From Calditerricola satsumensis (lineage in GTDB: Bacteria > Bacillota > Bacilli > Calditerricolales > Calditerricolaceae): a DNA stretch of 33,138 nt. How positions within the stretch are numbered: position 1 is the first letter of the stretch; each line of letters opens with the position of its first letter. The notes under the pieces were generated by a model that did no database searches, had not been told where the DNA came from, and saw only the letters and a list, made by a program, of their open reading frames with translations. The position numbers and the translations under genes were made by a program. Location of the stretch: the NCBI RefSeq assembly GCF_014646935.1, contig NZ_BMOF01000024.1:1-33138 (forward strand), written 5' to 3'. Positions 1 to 6,359 of this stretch are shown here, in pieces.

Positions 1-138
1 CAGCTGCTCCGTGGCCTGAGCTTGCAAAATTTGATTCAAGACGGACTCCAGGAGCTTGGCGTGCGAATCGTCTTTCGTGTCGCGGAGAAAAAGTTGATGC
101 AAAAGCTGTGCATCTACGGTAATCTGATAGTGAGCCAT
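1..138 (-). CDS. IS256-family (mutator-type) transposase, N-terminal fragment
   Basis: A minus-strand reading frame starts with ATG at 138-136, preceded by a GAGAGGGG ribosome binding site, and stays open for 46 codons to the window edge. The peptide begins MAHYQITVDAQLLHQLFLRD and continues with a helical KLLESVLNQILQAQATEQL-like stretch. That matches the N-terminal region of IS256-type transposases (Transposase_mut family) of Bacillales as I know them. The family cuts and pastes its element using a DDE catalytic core, which lies outside this fragment. The gene is cut only by the window border; nothing here shows whether it is intact further left. Confidence 0.75.
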   Translation of the reverse strand, partial: MAHYQITVDAQLLHQLFLRDTKDDSHAKLLESVLNQILQAQATEQL

Positions 139-256
139 TTCGATCCCCTCTCCCTTTTTGTTTTTTGTGGGTTCAAGCTCCATTCTAACCGAGGGGGATT
201 GGAAATGGCTCTCTAACTTTTTTCAGAGAGTCCTTTTTACACAAGAATATGGACTC
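1..256 (-). mobile_element. IS256-family insertion sequence, partial (5' end of element)
   Basis: Positions 1-138 encode the start of a transposase on the minus strand. About 115 bases further out, the minus strand reads GAGTCCATATTCTTGTGTAA (256 down to 237), which resembles the TTGTGTAA-containing terminal inverted repeats known for IS256-family elements. The element therefore seems to end near 256 and to extend left beyond the window. The bases between hold the transposase leader, a purine-rich ribosome binding site and a small CTCTC/GAGAG hairpin. The other end and the target-site duplication are not visible, so the exact boundary is inferred. Confidence 0.7.
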
Positions 257-286
257 AACTGCCCCGCATCGGGCTCCTTTTGTTTT

Positions 287-295
287 TGCTATAAT
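287..295 (+). promoter_or_regulatory. Extended -10 promoter of ysmB-murI
   Basis: The sequence TGCTATAAT contains a perfect TATAAT preceded by the TG dinucleotide of extended -10 promoters. It lies 40 bases upstream of the ysmB start. No good -35 is seen 16-18 bases upstream. The insertion-sequence end at about 256 lies within the region where upstream promoter elements would be. Confidence 0.55.
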
Positions 296-335
296 AACGA
301 GGTATGAACCATCCAAACCAAACGGGAGGAAAAGA

Positions 336-794
336 ATGAGCGGCCGCTTCCGGCACGATTGCGAAGACGTGTACGAAATCGAGCGCCTGTTGCGCCACAT
401 GAGCTGCATCGTCAAGCAAAAAGGGCGGGAGATCCTGAATCATTTTCCCATCACGCCGCCCCAGTTTGACGCCTTGCTATGGCTTGACGAGTGCGGCGAT
501 TTGACGATCAGCGAGCTGTCGAACCGCATGTACCTGGCGTGCAGCACGATCACCGACCTCGTTGACCGCATGGAGAAAAACGGACTGGTTGAACGGGTGC
601 GCGACCAGAGCGATCGCCGGGTCGTGCGCATTCGCCTGCTCGACAAGGGCCGCCAAATCATCCAGGAGGTGCTCAAGCGCCGGCGGGAGTACCTGGCCGA
701 GGTGCTGGCACACGTCCCGCCGGACGATGTGCGGGAGATTCGCCGCGCCCTCACCCGGCTGAACGAGACAATGGAGAAGTGTGCGGGAACCTGA
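336..794 (+). CDS. ysmB: MarR-family transcriptional regulator (YsmB-like)
   Basis: A 152-residue protein with the winged-helix layout of MarR-type regulators. An N-terminal dimerisation helix is followed by a helix-turn-helix around LTISELSNRMYLACSTITDL. The wing follows, with the family signature of positively charged residues in VERVRDQSDRRVVRIRLLDKG. The C-terminal helices complete the dimer interface. ATG 336 was chosen because GGGAGG lies 6 bases upstream; an in-frame extension to 249 lacks a ribosome binding site. The gene sits immediately upstream of glutamate racemase and gerM, as ysmB does in B. subtilis, which supports the name. The ligand and target are unknown; autoregulation is possible because MarR genes often bind their own promoter. 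Confidence 0.85.
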   Translation: MSGRFRHDCEDVYEIERLLRHMSCIVKQKGREILNHFPITPPQFDALLWLDECGDLTISELSNRMYLACSTITDLVDRMEKNGLVERVRDQSDRRVVRIRLLDKGRQIIQEVLKRRREYLAEVLAHVPPDDVREIRRALTRLNETMEKCAGT

Positions 795-840
795 CGGCGA
801 CATACGATACGGTACACCCCGAGAAAGAAGGAGACGCGGT

Positions 841-1662
841 ATGGGTTCTGCAATCGGCGTTTTCGATTCCGGTGTTGGCGGGTTAACGGTCGTCAAGGAG
901 ATCCTGCGCCAGCTCCCGCGCGAGCGGATCGTTTATTTTGGCGATGCGGCGCGGTGTCCCTACGGTCCGCGTCCGGCTGGGGAGATCCGGCGGTTTGCCG
1001 AAGAGATTGTGGCGTTTCTCATGCAGTTCCCGCTGAAACTGCTCGTCATCGCGTGCAACACGGCGACGGCGGTGGCGTTGGAGACGCTGCAGGAGCGCCT
1101 TCCCGTTCCCGTCGTCGGCGTCATCCAGCCGGGAGCCCGCGCGGCAATCAAAGCGACGAAAAACGGCCGCATCGGCGTGATCGGCACGATCGGCACGATT
1201 CGCAGCCGTGCCTATGAAACGGCCATTTTGCGCGTCAATCCCCAGGTGACGGTCGTCAGCCACGCCTGTCCCGAACTGGTGCCGCTTGTCGAATCGGGCG
1301 TGCTGCGAGGCCCAGCGGCGCGGGCCGCGGTGGAGCGGGCTCTGGAACCGCTTCAAGGCTCGGGCATCGACACGCTCATCCTGGGCTGCACGCACTACCC
1401 CCTGTTGCAGCCGGTGATCCAGGACGTTCTGGGGGACGGCGTGACGCTCATCAACTCGGCGGAGGAGACCGCGCGCGAGATCAGCGCCATTCTCGCCCAC
1501 CGCGGGCTCTTGGCCGAGAACGTGCCCGCAGACGACGGGCACCGCTTTTTCACCTCGGGAGACGCGGCGCTGTTTCGCCGCATTGCGGAAGAGTGGTTCG
1601 GGTTTCCCGTTGACGTGCGGCACACGTCACCCTCGATGAGCCTGGCGCGCTCGCCGGCATAA
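841..1662 (+). CDS. murI: Glutamate racemase
   Basis: A cofactor-independent racemase that converts L-glutamate to D-glutamate for peptidoglycan synthesis in the cytoplasm. The 273-residue product has the diagnostic N-terminal GVFDSGVGGLTV motif and two catalytic cysteines, in ACNTAT (Cys72) and GCTHYP (Cys183). The length is typical of the family. ATG 841 has AAGAAGGAG about 7 bases upstream; the reading frame is open further upstream but overlaps ysmB and lacks a matching ribosome binding site. The gene follows ysmB by 46 bases and is probably cotranscribed. It corresponds to racE of B. subtilis, so racE is an equally valid symbol. Confidence 0.96.
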   Translation: MGSAIGVFDSGVGGLTVVKEILRQLPRERIVYFGDAARCPYGPRPAGEIRRFAEEIVAFLMQFPLKLLVIACNTATAVALETLQERLPVPVVGVIQPGARAAIKATKNGRIGVIGTIGTIRSRAYETAILRVNPQVTVVSHACPELVPLVESGVLRGPAARAAVERALEPLQGSGIDTLILGCTHYPLLQPVIQDVLGDGVTLINSAEETAREISAILAHRGLLAENVPADDGHRFFTSGDAALFRRIAEEWFGFPVDVRHTSPSMSLARSPA

Positions 1663-1698
1663 CGGTGCTGGGGATGCGGAACGGGCCGGACAACGGAG

Positions 1699-1730
1699 GC
1701 ATATTTCCGTCCCGCAGGCTCGTATACATG
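1699..1730 (+). promoter_or_regulatory. Possible sigma-E promoter of gerM (weak)
   Basis: GCATATT (1699-1705) fits the sigma-E -35 consensus KMATATT exactly. A TATACATG (1723-1730) resembles the CATACANT -10 but has two mismatches, and the 17-base spacer is about 3 bases too long. gerM of B. subtilis belongs to the mother-cell programme, which is why the match is recorded. It may be chance. Confidence 0.25.
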
Positions 1731-1761
1731 GGAGTAACCAAGCCTGCGAGGAGGGAACGCC

Positions 1762-2841
1762 ATGGTTCGTTTCCGCACGAAGGGGGGCGTTGTGGCCGCC
1801 GTACTTGCCATCCTGATGCTGGTTGTGGCCGGATGCGGCCTGTTCGGCCCCAATGAATCGTCTGCGCCCATCGATCCACCGCCAAATCCTCAGGGAAACG
1901 GCGATAACGAGGTAAGCCCCGATCCGCCCGTGGGGGAAGGCGCGACGCCGGCGGCGGGCGAGATCACCCAAGTGGTGTACCTGAAGAGCCCGGAAGGCTA
2001 CATCGTTCCGTGGGCGCTCCGCTTGCCCAAGCCGGAGGGGAACGAGTACGCCAAGCAGGTGCTGACCTACATGGTGAAGGGCGGCCCGGTCGAGGCGCTT
2101 CTGCCTGAAGGTTTCTCGGCCGTCCTGCCGGAAGGGACGAAGGTGCTCGGGCTGTCGATTAAGGACGGCGTGGCCACTGTGGATTTCTCGAAGGAATTTG
2201 CCAAATATCCGCCGGAGGATGAGCGCAAAATTCTGGAGGCTGTCACCTGGACGCTCACCGAGTTTGACAACGTCCAGCGCGTGGTCATCTGGCTTGAGGG
2301 CAAGCCGCTGAACGTCATGCCGGTGGGCGGAACGCCGGTCAACGCCCCGCTCAGCCGCGCCGACGGCATCAATCTGGAGCTGGCCGACAACGTGGAGCCG
2401 GGGCGCGCGTCCTACGTTACCCTCTACTTCCAGGCCGACACCCCGTCGGGCAAGGGGTCGTACTTCGTACCGATCACGCGCGGCATCCCCCGCACGGAGG
2501 ATTTGGCGCGCGCTACGCTGGAGCAGCTGATTCTCGGGCCGCGCCAGGAGTCGGGCTTGTACAGCGCCCTGCTTCCCTCCACGCGCGTTCTCGGGGTCCA
2601 TGTGGACAAAGGGGTGGCCGTGGCCAACTTTGACGACAAGTTGCTCGCCTTCAGCGAGAAGGGGGCGTCACCCGAGGCGATCCAGTCCATCGTGCTGTCG
2701 CTGACGGAAACGACCGGGGCCCAGCAGGTGCTCATCCAGGTGAACGGCAAGAGCGCGGGGGTTAAGGCGGCGGCGATGGACCTGTCGAAGCCGGTGGCCC
2801 GTCCGGCGATGGTCAACCCGTTGACGACCGAAACTCGATGA
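1762..2841 (+). CDS. gerM: GerM-like sporulation/germination lipoprotein
   Basis: A 359-residue lipoprotein. A hydrophobic signal segment ends in a lipobox (VVAGC, lipidated Cys25), followed by a Pro/Gly-rich linker to about residue 70. Two tandem GerMN domains follow, roughly residues 71-190 and 217-340. Each carries a short GVATVDFSKEF- or GVAVANFDDKL-like core typical of the domain. In B. subtilis GerM helps build the SpoIIIA-SpoIIQ channel apparatus between mother cell and forespore and is also needed for germination. Start ATG 1762 has GAGGAGGG 6 bases upstream. The gene lies between racE and rph, exactly the B. subtilis order, and ends at its own terminator. The length is close to that of B. 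subtilis GerM. Confidence 0.93.
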   Translation: MVRFRTKGGVVAAVLAILMLVVAGCGLFGPNESSAPIDPPPNPQGNGDNEVSPDPPVGEGATPAAGEITQVVYLKSPEGYIVPWALRLPKPEGNEYAKQVLTYMVKGGPVEALLPEGFSAVLPEGTKVLGLSIKDGVATVDFSKEFAKYPPEDERKILEAVTWTLTEFDNVQRVVIWLEGKPLNVMPVGGTPVNAPLSRADGINLELADNVEPGRASYVTLYFQADTPSGKGSYFVPITRGIPRTEDLARATLEQLILGPRQESGLYSALLPSTRVLGVHVDKGVAVANFDDKLLAFSEKGASPEAIQSIVLSLTETTGAQQVLIQVNGKSAGVKAAAMDLSKPVARPAMVNPLTTETR

Positions 2842-2861
2842 AGCGTTCCTGCGTAAGGACG

Positions 2862-2899
2862 AAAGGCCGCAATCCCGCTCAGGGGATTCCGGCCTTTTT
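2862..2899 (+). terminator. Rho-independent terminator after gerM
   Basis: AAAGGCCGCAATCCC pairs with GGGATTCCGGCCTTT around a 6-base loop with a single mismatch, followed by TTTTT. It closes the ysmB-murI-gerM unit. It lies 18 bases past the 3' end of the convergent DUF2935-like gene, and its A/T-rich flanks could make it work in both directions. Confidence 0.85.
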
Positions 2900-2916
2900 G
2901 TGTGGATCCCGCACCT

Positions 2917-3390
2917 CTACGCCTCGCGCGATGCCCGGCACGAGGAGGAGCCGTATGGCCCTCTCCAGCGGCCGGCCAGAATGGTCTGGGCGATGCCGAT
3001 AAAGTACTCCGACTCCCGGCGGATATGGTTCAAGACGACGACGGCGACGGGATTGGCGCGGATCGGCTCGCTTTCCCTGGCCAGCCGCCCCAAAAAGGCG
3101 ACAAACTGTTTGCTTTGGCGCAGCGCGAAGTCGACGAGGGCCAGCACCTGCCGCCAGACGGCTGGCGGAATCGGGCGTTTCAGCCGAATGACCGTTTCCA
3201 GGTACCGTCGCACCACGCCCTCGGTTTGCGCGAAGGCGTCTTCCCAGGCGCGGAGCGCGTCGACGAACCGTGGCTCCAGATTGGGCACGAGCTCGCGGAT
3301 GACGACGGTGTGCTCGGCCTCCTGGCGTTTCCAAAACTCGGCTTCGTCCAAGATGCGCAGCGGCATCTTCTCACCGTAGACGAACCGCAA
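2917..3390 (-). CDS. DUF2935-like helical protein
   Basis: A 157-residue, mostly helical protein starting at TTG 3390, chosen because a strong AGGAGGGG lies about 5 bases upstream. ATG 3366 is an alternative without a good site. Visible motifs are EAEFWKRQEAEHTVVIREL near the N-terminus, a central LRQSKQFVAFL helix, and HIRRESEYFIGI near residue 125. These resemble one repeat of the DUF2935 family found in Bacillales, whose members often have two such repeats, so this would be a single-repeat version. Spaced Glu and His residues hint at metal binding, but no function is established. It is transcribed toward gerM and divergently from rph. Confidence 0.6.
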   Translation of the reverse strand: MRFVYGEKMPLRILDEAEFWKRQEAEHTVVIRELVPNLEPRFVDALRAWEDAFAQTEGVVRRYLETVIRLKRPIPPAVWRQVLALVDFALRQSKQFVAFLGRLARESEPIRANPVAVVVLNHIRRESEYFIGIAQTILAGRWRGPYGSSSCRASREA

Positions 3391-3484
3391 GACTCCCCTC
3401 CTCCTTCCATGGCGGCGGGATGTGCGTATCGACGGTTTCAGTCTATTGCCGCGCGCGAAAAGAGGTGCACCTGCCGGGTGCGAT

Positions 3485-3515
3485 TTGATCTGACGGCGAC
3501 CGGCTATGCTATAAT
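3485..3515 (+). promoter_or_regulatory. Sigma-A promoter of rph-rdgB-ysnB
   Basis: TTGATC (3485-3490) and a perfect TATAAT (3510-3515) are separated by 19 bases. The -10 is extended (TGCTATAAT), which would compensate for the long spacer. It lies 39 bases upstream of the rph start. Confidence 0.75.
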
Positions 3516-3554
3516 GGTCAGGAAACGCTGACCGGCACAGGAGGAAAGCGGACG

Positions 3555-4391
3555 ATGCGAGTAGATGGGCGAAAAGCCGACGAGTTGCGACCCGTAACCA
3601 TCACGCCGCACTACCTCAAGTACGCGGAGGGTTCGGTGCTCATTGAAGTGGGCGACACGAAGGTGATCTGTGCGGCGACGCTGGAAGACAAGGTGCCGTC
3701 GTTCGTGCGCGGGACGGGAAAAGGCTGGGTAACGGCCGAGTATGCCATGCTGCCGCGCGCCACGGAGCAGCGGACCCCGCGGGACATAACCAAGGGGAAA
3801 GTGAGCGGCCGCACGATGGAGATCCAGCGGCTGATCGGACGTGCGCTGCGCGCCGTGGCGGACCTTGAAGCGCTGGGTGAACGAACGATCATCATCGACT
3901 GCGACGTGATCCAAGCCGACGGCGGCACGCGCACGGCGTCGATCACCGGAGCCTTCGTGGCCATGGTGCTGGCCATGGACCGGCTGCGTCAGGCGGGGGA
4001 GGTGCCCTATCTGCCGGTCCGCGATTTTCTCGCCGCCACGAGCGTGGGCGTCTTGGGCGAGGAGCTCCTGCTGGATCTGTGCTACGCGGAAGACAGCCAG
4101 GTGAAGGTGGACATGAACATCGTCATGACCGGCTCCGGCCAGCTGGTGGAAGTGCAGGGCACGGGCGAGGAGGCCACCTTCTCGCGCGAGGAACTGGACC
4201 GGATGATCACCCTGGCCGAAAAGGGCATTCGCGAACTGGTGGCCGTGCAGCGTCAGATCCTTGGCGAGCTGGCCGACCTGGTCGGGGTGAAGCCGCCGGC
4301 GGAGGAGGCGGCGGAACCGGCCGGGGAGGCGGACACCTCGATGACGGAGGCGGCCGGTGCGGAGGCGGCGGGCCATGTTCCGGCTGAATGA
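3555..4391 (+). CDS. rph: Ribonuclease PH
   Basis: A phosphorolytic 3'-5' exoribonuclease that trims tRNA precursors, releasing nucleoside diphosphates. It normally forms a hexameric ring. The family signature [14 protein letters not shown] opens the protein. [20 protein letters not shown] (phosphate- and RNA-binding region) and [19 protein letters not shown] follow. The core ends near residue 245. About 33 extra residues, rich in Ala, Glu and Gly, form a low-complexity tail whose last bases overlap rdgB by 17. ATG 3555 has AGGAGGAAAG upstream. It is first in a three-gene overlapping unit with rdgB and ysnB, as in B. subtilis (rph-ysnA-ysnB). Confidence 0.96.
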   Translation: MRVDGRKADELRPVTITPHYLKYAEGSVLIEVGDTKVICAATLEDKVPSFVRGTGKGWVTAEYAMLPRATEQRTPRDITKGKVSGRTMEIQRLIGRALRAVADLEALGERTIIIDCDVIQADGGTRTASITGAFVAMVLAMDRLRQAGEVPYLPVRDFLAATSVGVLGEELLLDLCYAEDSQVKVDMNIVMTGSGQLVEVQGTGEEATFSREELDRMITLAEKGIRELVAVQRQILGELADLVGVKPPAEEAAEPAGEADTSMTEAAGAEAAGHVPAE

Positions 4392-5007
4392 GCTGGTGCT
4401 GGCGACGCGCAATCCGGGAAAGGTGCGGGAGATGGCGGCGCTGCTCGCCGATCTGGGCGTGACGGTGCGGAGCCTGTCCGACGTGCCCGGCGCGCCGGAG
4501 GTGGAGGAGGACGGGCGGACCTTCGCCGAGAACGCCGTGAAAAAAGCGGAGACCATCGCCCGCTTCACCGGGTTGCCCGCGTTGGCCGACGATTCGGGGC
4601 TTGAGGTGGACGCCTTGGGCGGGGCGCCGGGTGTCTTCTCGGCGCGTTACGCCGGGGAAGGGGCAAGCGACGCGGCCAACAACGCAAAGCTCCTCGCCGC
4701 GCTGGCGGGCGTCCCGGCGGAGCGGCGCACGGCGCGCTACCGCTGCGTGCTGGCTCTCGCGGCTCCCGGCATGCCGACGGTGACGGTGGAAGGTGTCTGC
4801 GAAGGGCGGATCGCCGAACAGCCGCGCGGTACGGGGGGATTTGGCTACGATCCCCTCTTTTACCTTCCGGGCAGGGGCAAAACGATGGCCGAACTGAGGC
4901 CGGAGGAGAAAAACGCCATCAGCCACCGCGGCCAGGCGCTGCGGCGGCTCAAAGCCTTGCTCATCGAACGGGGGTGGTGCGGTCATGCGGGCCCTGGTGC
5001 TGAGTGA
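4375..5007 (+). CDS. rdgB: XTP/dITP diphosphatase (Ham1/RdgB family)
   Basis: A house-cleaning pyrophosphatase that hydrolyses non-canonical purine triphosphates (ITP, dITP, XTP) to monophosphates before they enter nucleic acids. The 210-residue product shows the family motifs [12 protein letters not shown] at the N-terminus, [29 protein letters not shown] (metal-binding acidic residues), [11 protein letters not shown] and a terminal [11 protein letters not shown] 4375 was chosen because GGAGG lies 9 bases upstream and the protein then begins as family members do; an upstream in-frame GTG at 4357 is less likely. It overlaps rph by 17 bases and ysnB by 23, indicating translational coupling. 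The B. subtilis orthologue is ysnA. Confidence 0.95.
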   Translation: MFRLNELVLATRNPGKVREMAALLADLGVTVRSLSDVPGAPEVEEDGRTFAENAVKKAETIARFTGLPALADDSGLEVDALGGAPGVFSARYAGEGASDAANNAKLLAALAGVPAERRTARYRCVLALAAPGMPTVTVEGVCEGRIAEQPRGTGGFGYDPLFYLPGRGKTMAELRPEEKNAISHRGQALRRLKALLIERGWCGHAGPGAE

Positions 5008-5500
5008 CACGCACGGGATGACCCGTGAGTTGCGCGATGTGGTTGACGGGACGTCGTTTTCGGCCATCTTTCACTGCGGCGATTTCTGCTGCGACCGGGC
5101 GGAGCTGCCGTTTGCCCCCACCGGGATCGTGCGCGGCGACTGCGACGCGGCGCGCGACGTGCCCGAGGAGCAGGTGGTCGCGTGGGGCGGTTTTCGTGTT
5201 CTCCTCACCCATGGCCACCGCTATCGGGTGAAGGAGACCCTTTTGCCCCTGAAATACCGCGCCTTGGAAGTTGGGGCGAACCTGGTGCTGTTTGGCCATT
5301 CGCACGTCCCCCTGGCCACAATGGAAGACGGCGTGCTGCTGGTCAACCCCGGAAGCCTGGCCGCTCCGCGGAGATTCCCCCGGCCCACCTACGCGGTTCT
5401 GGAGGCCGAAGGGACAACCGTCCGGGTCACCTTTTACGATGCGAAGGGAATGGCCGTTGACGAACTCGGCGGCACGTTCAATCTTTCCCCCACGCCTTGA
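4985..5500 (+). CDS. ysnB: YfcE/MJ0936-family metallophosphoesterase (YsnB-like)
   Basis: A 171-residue calcineurin-like phosphodiesterase of the small YfcE/MJ0936 type. All metal-binding motifs are visible in order: LSDTHG at residue 6, HCGDF, VRGDCD (the usual GNCD Asn replaced by Asp), THGHRYRV, and GHSHVP near the C-terminus, followed by LVNPGS. Family members hydrolyse phosphodiesters in vitro with Mn or Ni; the physiological substrate is unclear. It is the last gene of the rph unit, overlapping rdgB. The Asn-to-Asp change in the third motif is worth noting, since the Asn normally helps coordinate metal or phosphate. Confidence 0.9.
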   Translation: MRALVLSDTHGMTRELRDVVDGTSFSAIFHCGDFCCDRAELPFAPTGIVRGDCDAARDVPEEQVVAWGGFRVLLTHGHRYRVKETLLPLKYRALEVGANLVLFGHSHVPLATMEDGVLLVNPGSLAAPRRFPRPTYAVLEAEGTTVRVTFYDAKGMAVDELGGTFNLSPTP

Positions 5501-5525
5501 GGATTCCGTGGAATGATGCTAAAAT
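5497..5525 (+). promoter_or_regulatory. Sigma-A promoter of tRNA-Arg
   Basis: TTGAGG (5497-5502), a 17-base spacer and TAAAAT (5520-5525) with an upstream TG (extended -10). The -35 overlaps the ysnB stop codon. The tRNA starts 38 bases downstream. Confidence 0.7.
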
Positions 5526-5562
5526 AGCTACGGCACGCGTCTCCGTCATCCGTTCATGACGC

Positions 5563-5639
5563 GTCCCAGTAGCTCAGCTGGATAGAGCAGCGGCCTTCTA
5601 AGCCGTCGGTCGGGGGTTCGAATCCCTCCTGGGACGCCA
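5563..5639 (+). tRNA. tRNA-Arg (anticodon UCU)
   Basis: A 77-base cloverleaf. The acceptor stem GTCCCAG pairs with CTGGGAC, with discriminator G5636 and an encoded CCA. The D stem GCTC/GAGC, the anticodon stem GCGGC/GCCGT and a seven-base loop place TCT at 5597-5599. The T arm contains GGTTCGAATCC. The anticodon UCU reads AGA and AGG codons, which appear rare in the GC-rich neighbouring genes. Confidence 0.97.
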
Positions 5640-5696
5640 TACATATTCTTCTTTTTATTGGAAACCGATAGTCGTGTTTTCCAATCGAGAAGCGTC

Positions 5697-5730
5697 GCCC
5701 CTCACGCTGCGCGGTGTGAGGGGCTTTTCC
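5697..5730 (+). terminator. Rho-independent terminator after tRNA-Arg
   Basis: GCCCCTCAC (5697-5705) pairs perfectly with GTGAGGGGC (5716-5724) and is followed by TTTTCC and further T residues. It lies 57 bases after the tRNA. Confidence 0.8.
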
Positions 5731-5808
5731 TTTTCGGCCAGCGTGGAGGCGGGCGGATCGGATGCGCCATCACGAAAATTTTTCGACAATCTTCGCCGCC
5801 TTTGCCCT

Positions 5809-5931
5809 TGTGGATAACGTTTTCCACATTGCCCACAGGCTCGTGTGGACGGCCAACGCGGGGAGAACGGGCGCGCGGCGGCCCGTTGTTCACGGGTGAT
5901 GCACAGGCCTTTCCACAGCTTTTGTGAATAA
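5809..5931 (+). promoter_or_regulatory. DnaA-box cluster upstream of sda
   Basis: One perfect DnaA box lies on the minus strand at 5809-5817 (TTATCCACA). A one-mismatch box TTTTCCACA at 5820-5828 forms a head-to-head pair with it. Weaker boxes follow: TTGCCCACA at 5829-5837 (two mismatches), CTTTCCACA at 5909-5917 (two mismatches), and TTATTCACA on the minus strand at 5923-5931 (one mismatch). The last box ends 10 bases before the -35 element of the sda promoter. In B. subtilis DnaA directly activates sda through boxes in its promoter region, so the arrangement fits that role. Confidence 0.75.
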
Positions 5932-5940
5932 CCGTTCACC

Positions 5941-5969
5941 TTGAAGGGAATGAGGGGGCGTGCTACCAT
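5941..5969 (+). promoter_or_regulatory. Sigma-A promoter of sda
   Basis: TTGAAG (5941-5946), exactly 17 bases, then TACCAT (5964-5969) preceded by TGC (extended -10). It is immediately downstream of the DnaA boxes and 45 bases before the sda start codon. Confidence 0.7.
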
Positions 5970-6013
5970 AGGAACACCGCGAATCCACGCGAGCCGACAT
6001 GGGGGTGACGGGG

Positions 6014-6136
6014 ATGCGCGATTTACCGGACGACCTCTTGTTGGAGGCGTATCAGAAAGCCATCGAATTGCAACTGGATCTGCTGTTTATCCAACTGCTG
6101 GGGGACGAGATTCGTCGACGGGGCCTGCTCCAATGA
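6014..6136 (+). CDS. sda: Sda, checkpoint inhibitor of sporulation histidine kinase
   Basis: A 40-residue protein, too short for usual gene calling. It begins MRDLPDDLLLEAYQKAIE and continues with LDLLFIQLLGDEIRRRGL. This aligns closely with B. subtilis Sda (46 residues, MRKLSDELLIESYFKA...FIELIENEIKRRSL), which folds as a helical hairpin and blocks autophosphorylation of the sporulation kinase KinA when replication is disturbed. ATG 6014 gives the family N-terminus; an in-frame ATG at 5999 is the alternative. A GGGGGTGA ribosome binding site ends 5 bases upstream. The gene has its own promoter, DnaA boxes and terminator, so it is monocistronic, like sda in B. subtilis. The C-terminus is about 6 residues shorter than in B. 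subtilis. Confidence 0.88.
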   Translation: MRDLPDDLLLEAYQKAIELQLDLLFIQLLGDEIRRRGLLQ

Positions 6137-6190
6137 GCGGATCCGGAGCGTGCGCGTAGCCGCCTGTTCCGCTTTGCCCCCTTCCGGATA

Positions 6191-6246
6191 CGGGATGTGG
6201 CGACGTCTGTTTTCACCAGGGCGATCCGCCAACGTCCCGTTTTTTT
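6191..6246 (+). terminator. Rho-independent terminator after sda
   Basis: CGGGATGTGGCG (6191-6202) pairs with CGCCAACGTCCCG (6227-6239) with one bulge, across a 24-base loop, followed by seven T residues. It separates sda from cydA. Confidence 0.65.
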
Positions 6247-6294
6247 GTTGGGTGTCCTATGCGCTGAATACATCGTCGGCCGGAAGGATATCAA

Positions 6295-6314
6295 TGGTAC
6301 TGGTACCGGTGCCA
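6295..6314 (+). promoter_or_regulatory. Imperfect palindrome in the cydA leader (possible operator)
   Basis: TGGTACTGGTACCGGTGCCA is a 20-base near-palindrome centred on GGTACC, with 16 of 20 positions symmetric. It is 45 bases upstream of the cydA start. Its position suits a regulator of cydAB, but it matches no operator I know (neither Rex nor CcpA). Confidence 0.35.
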
Positions 6315-6359
6315 ACGGGCAGAAGGCCGCATCTGTGCGCCGCAAGAGGAGGCTGCACC

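Noticed and set aside
195-204. GGGATTGGAA in the insertion sequence leader, identical to part of the CRISPR repeat
   Set aside because: A 10-base match with no further similarity on either side; chance is sufficient.
5801-5940. A replication origin based on the DnaA-box cluster
   Set aside because: No dnaA or dnaN is nearby, there is no long AT-rich unwinding region, and the boxes sit directly before an sda promoter, which explains them better.
5922-5940. Rex-type redox operator (TTGTGAA...TTCACC) for cydA
   Set aside because: The half-sites are spaced 6 rather than 4 bases apart, one half is imperfect, and the site is over 400 bases from cydA, beyond the sda gene and its terminator.
6150-6359. 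A 70-residue N-terminal extension of CydA
   Set aside because: The extension has non-family composition and runs through the sda terminator. ATG 6360 has a strong ribosome binding site and the expected N-terminus.
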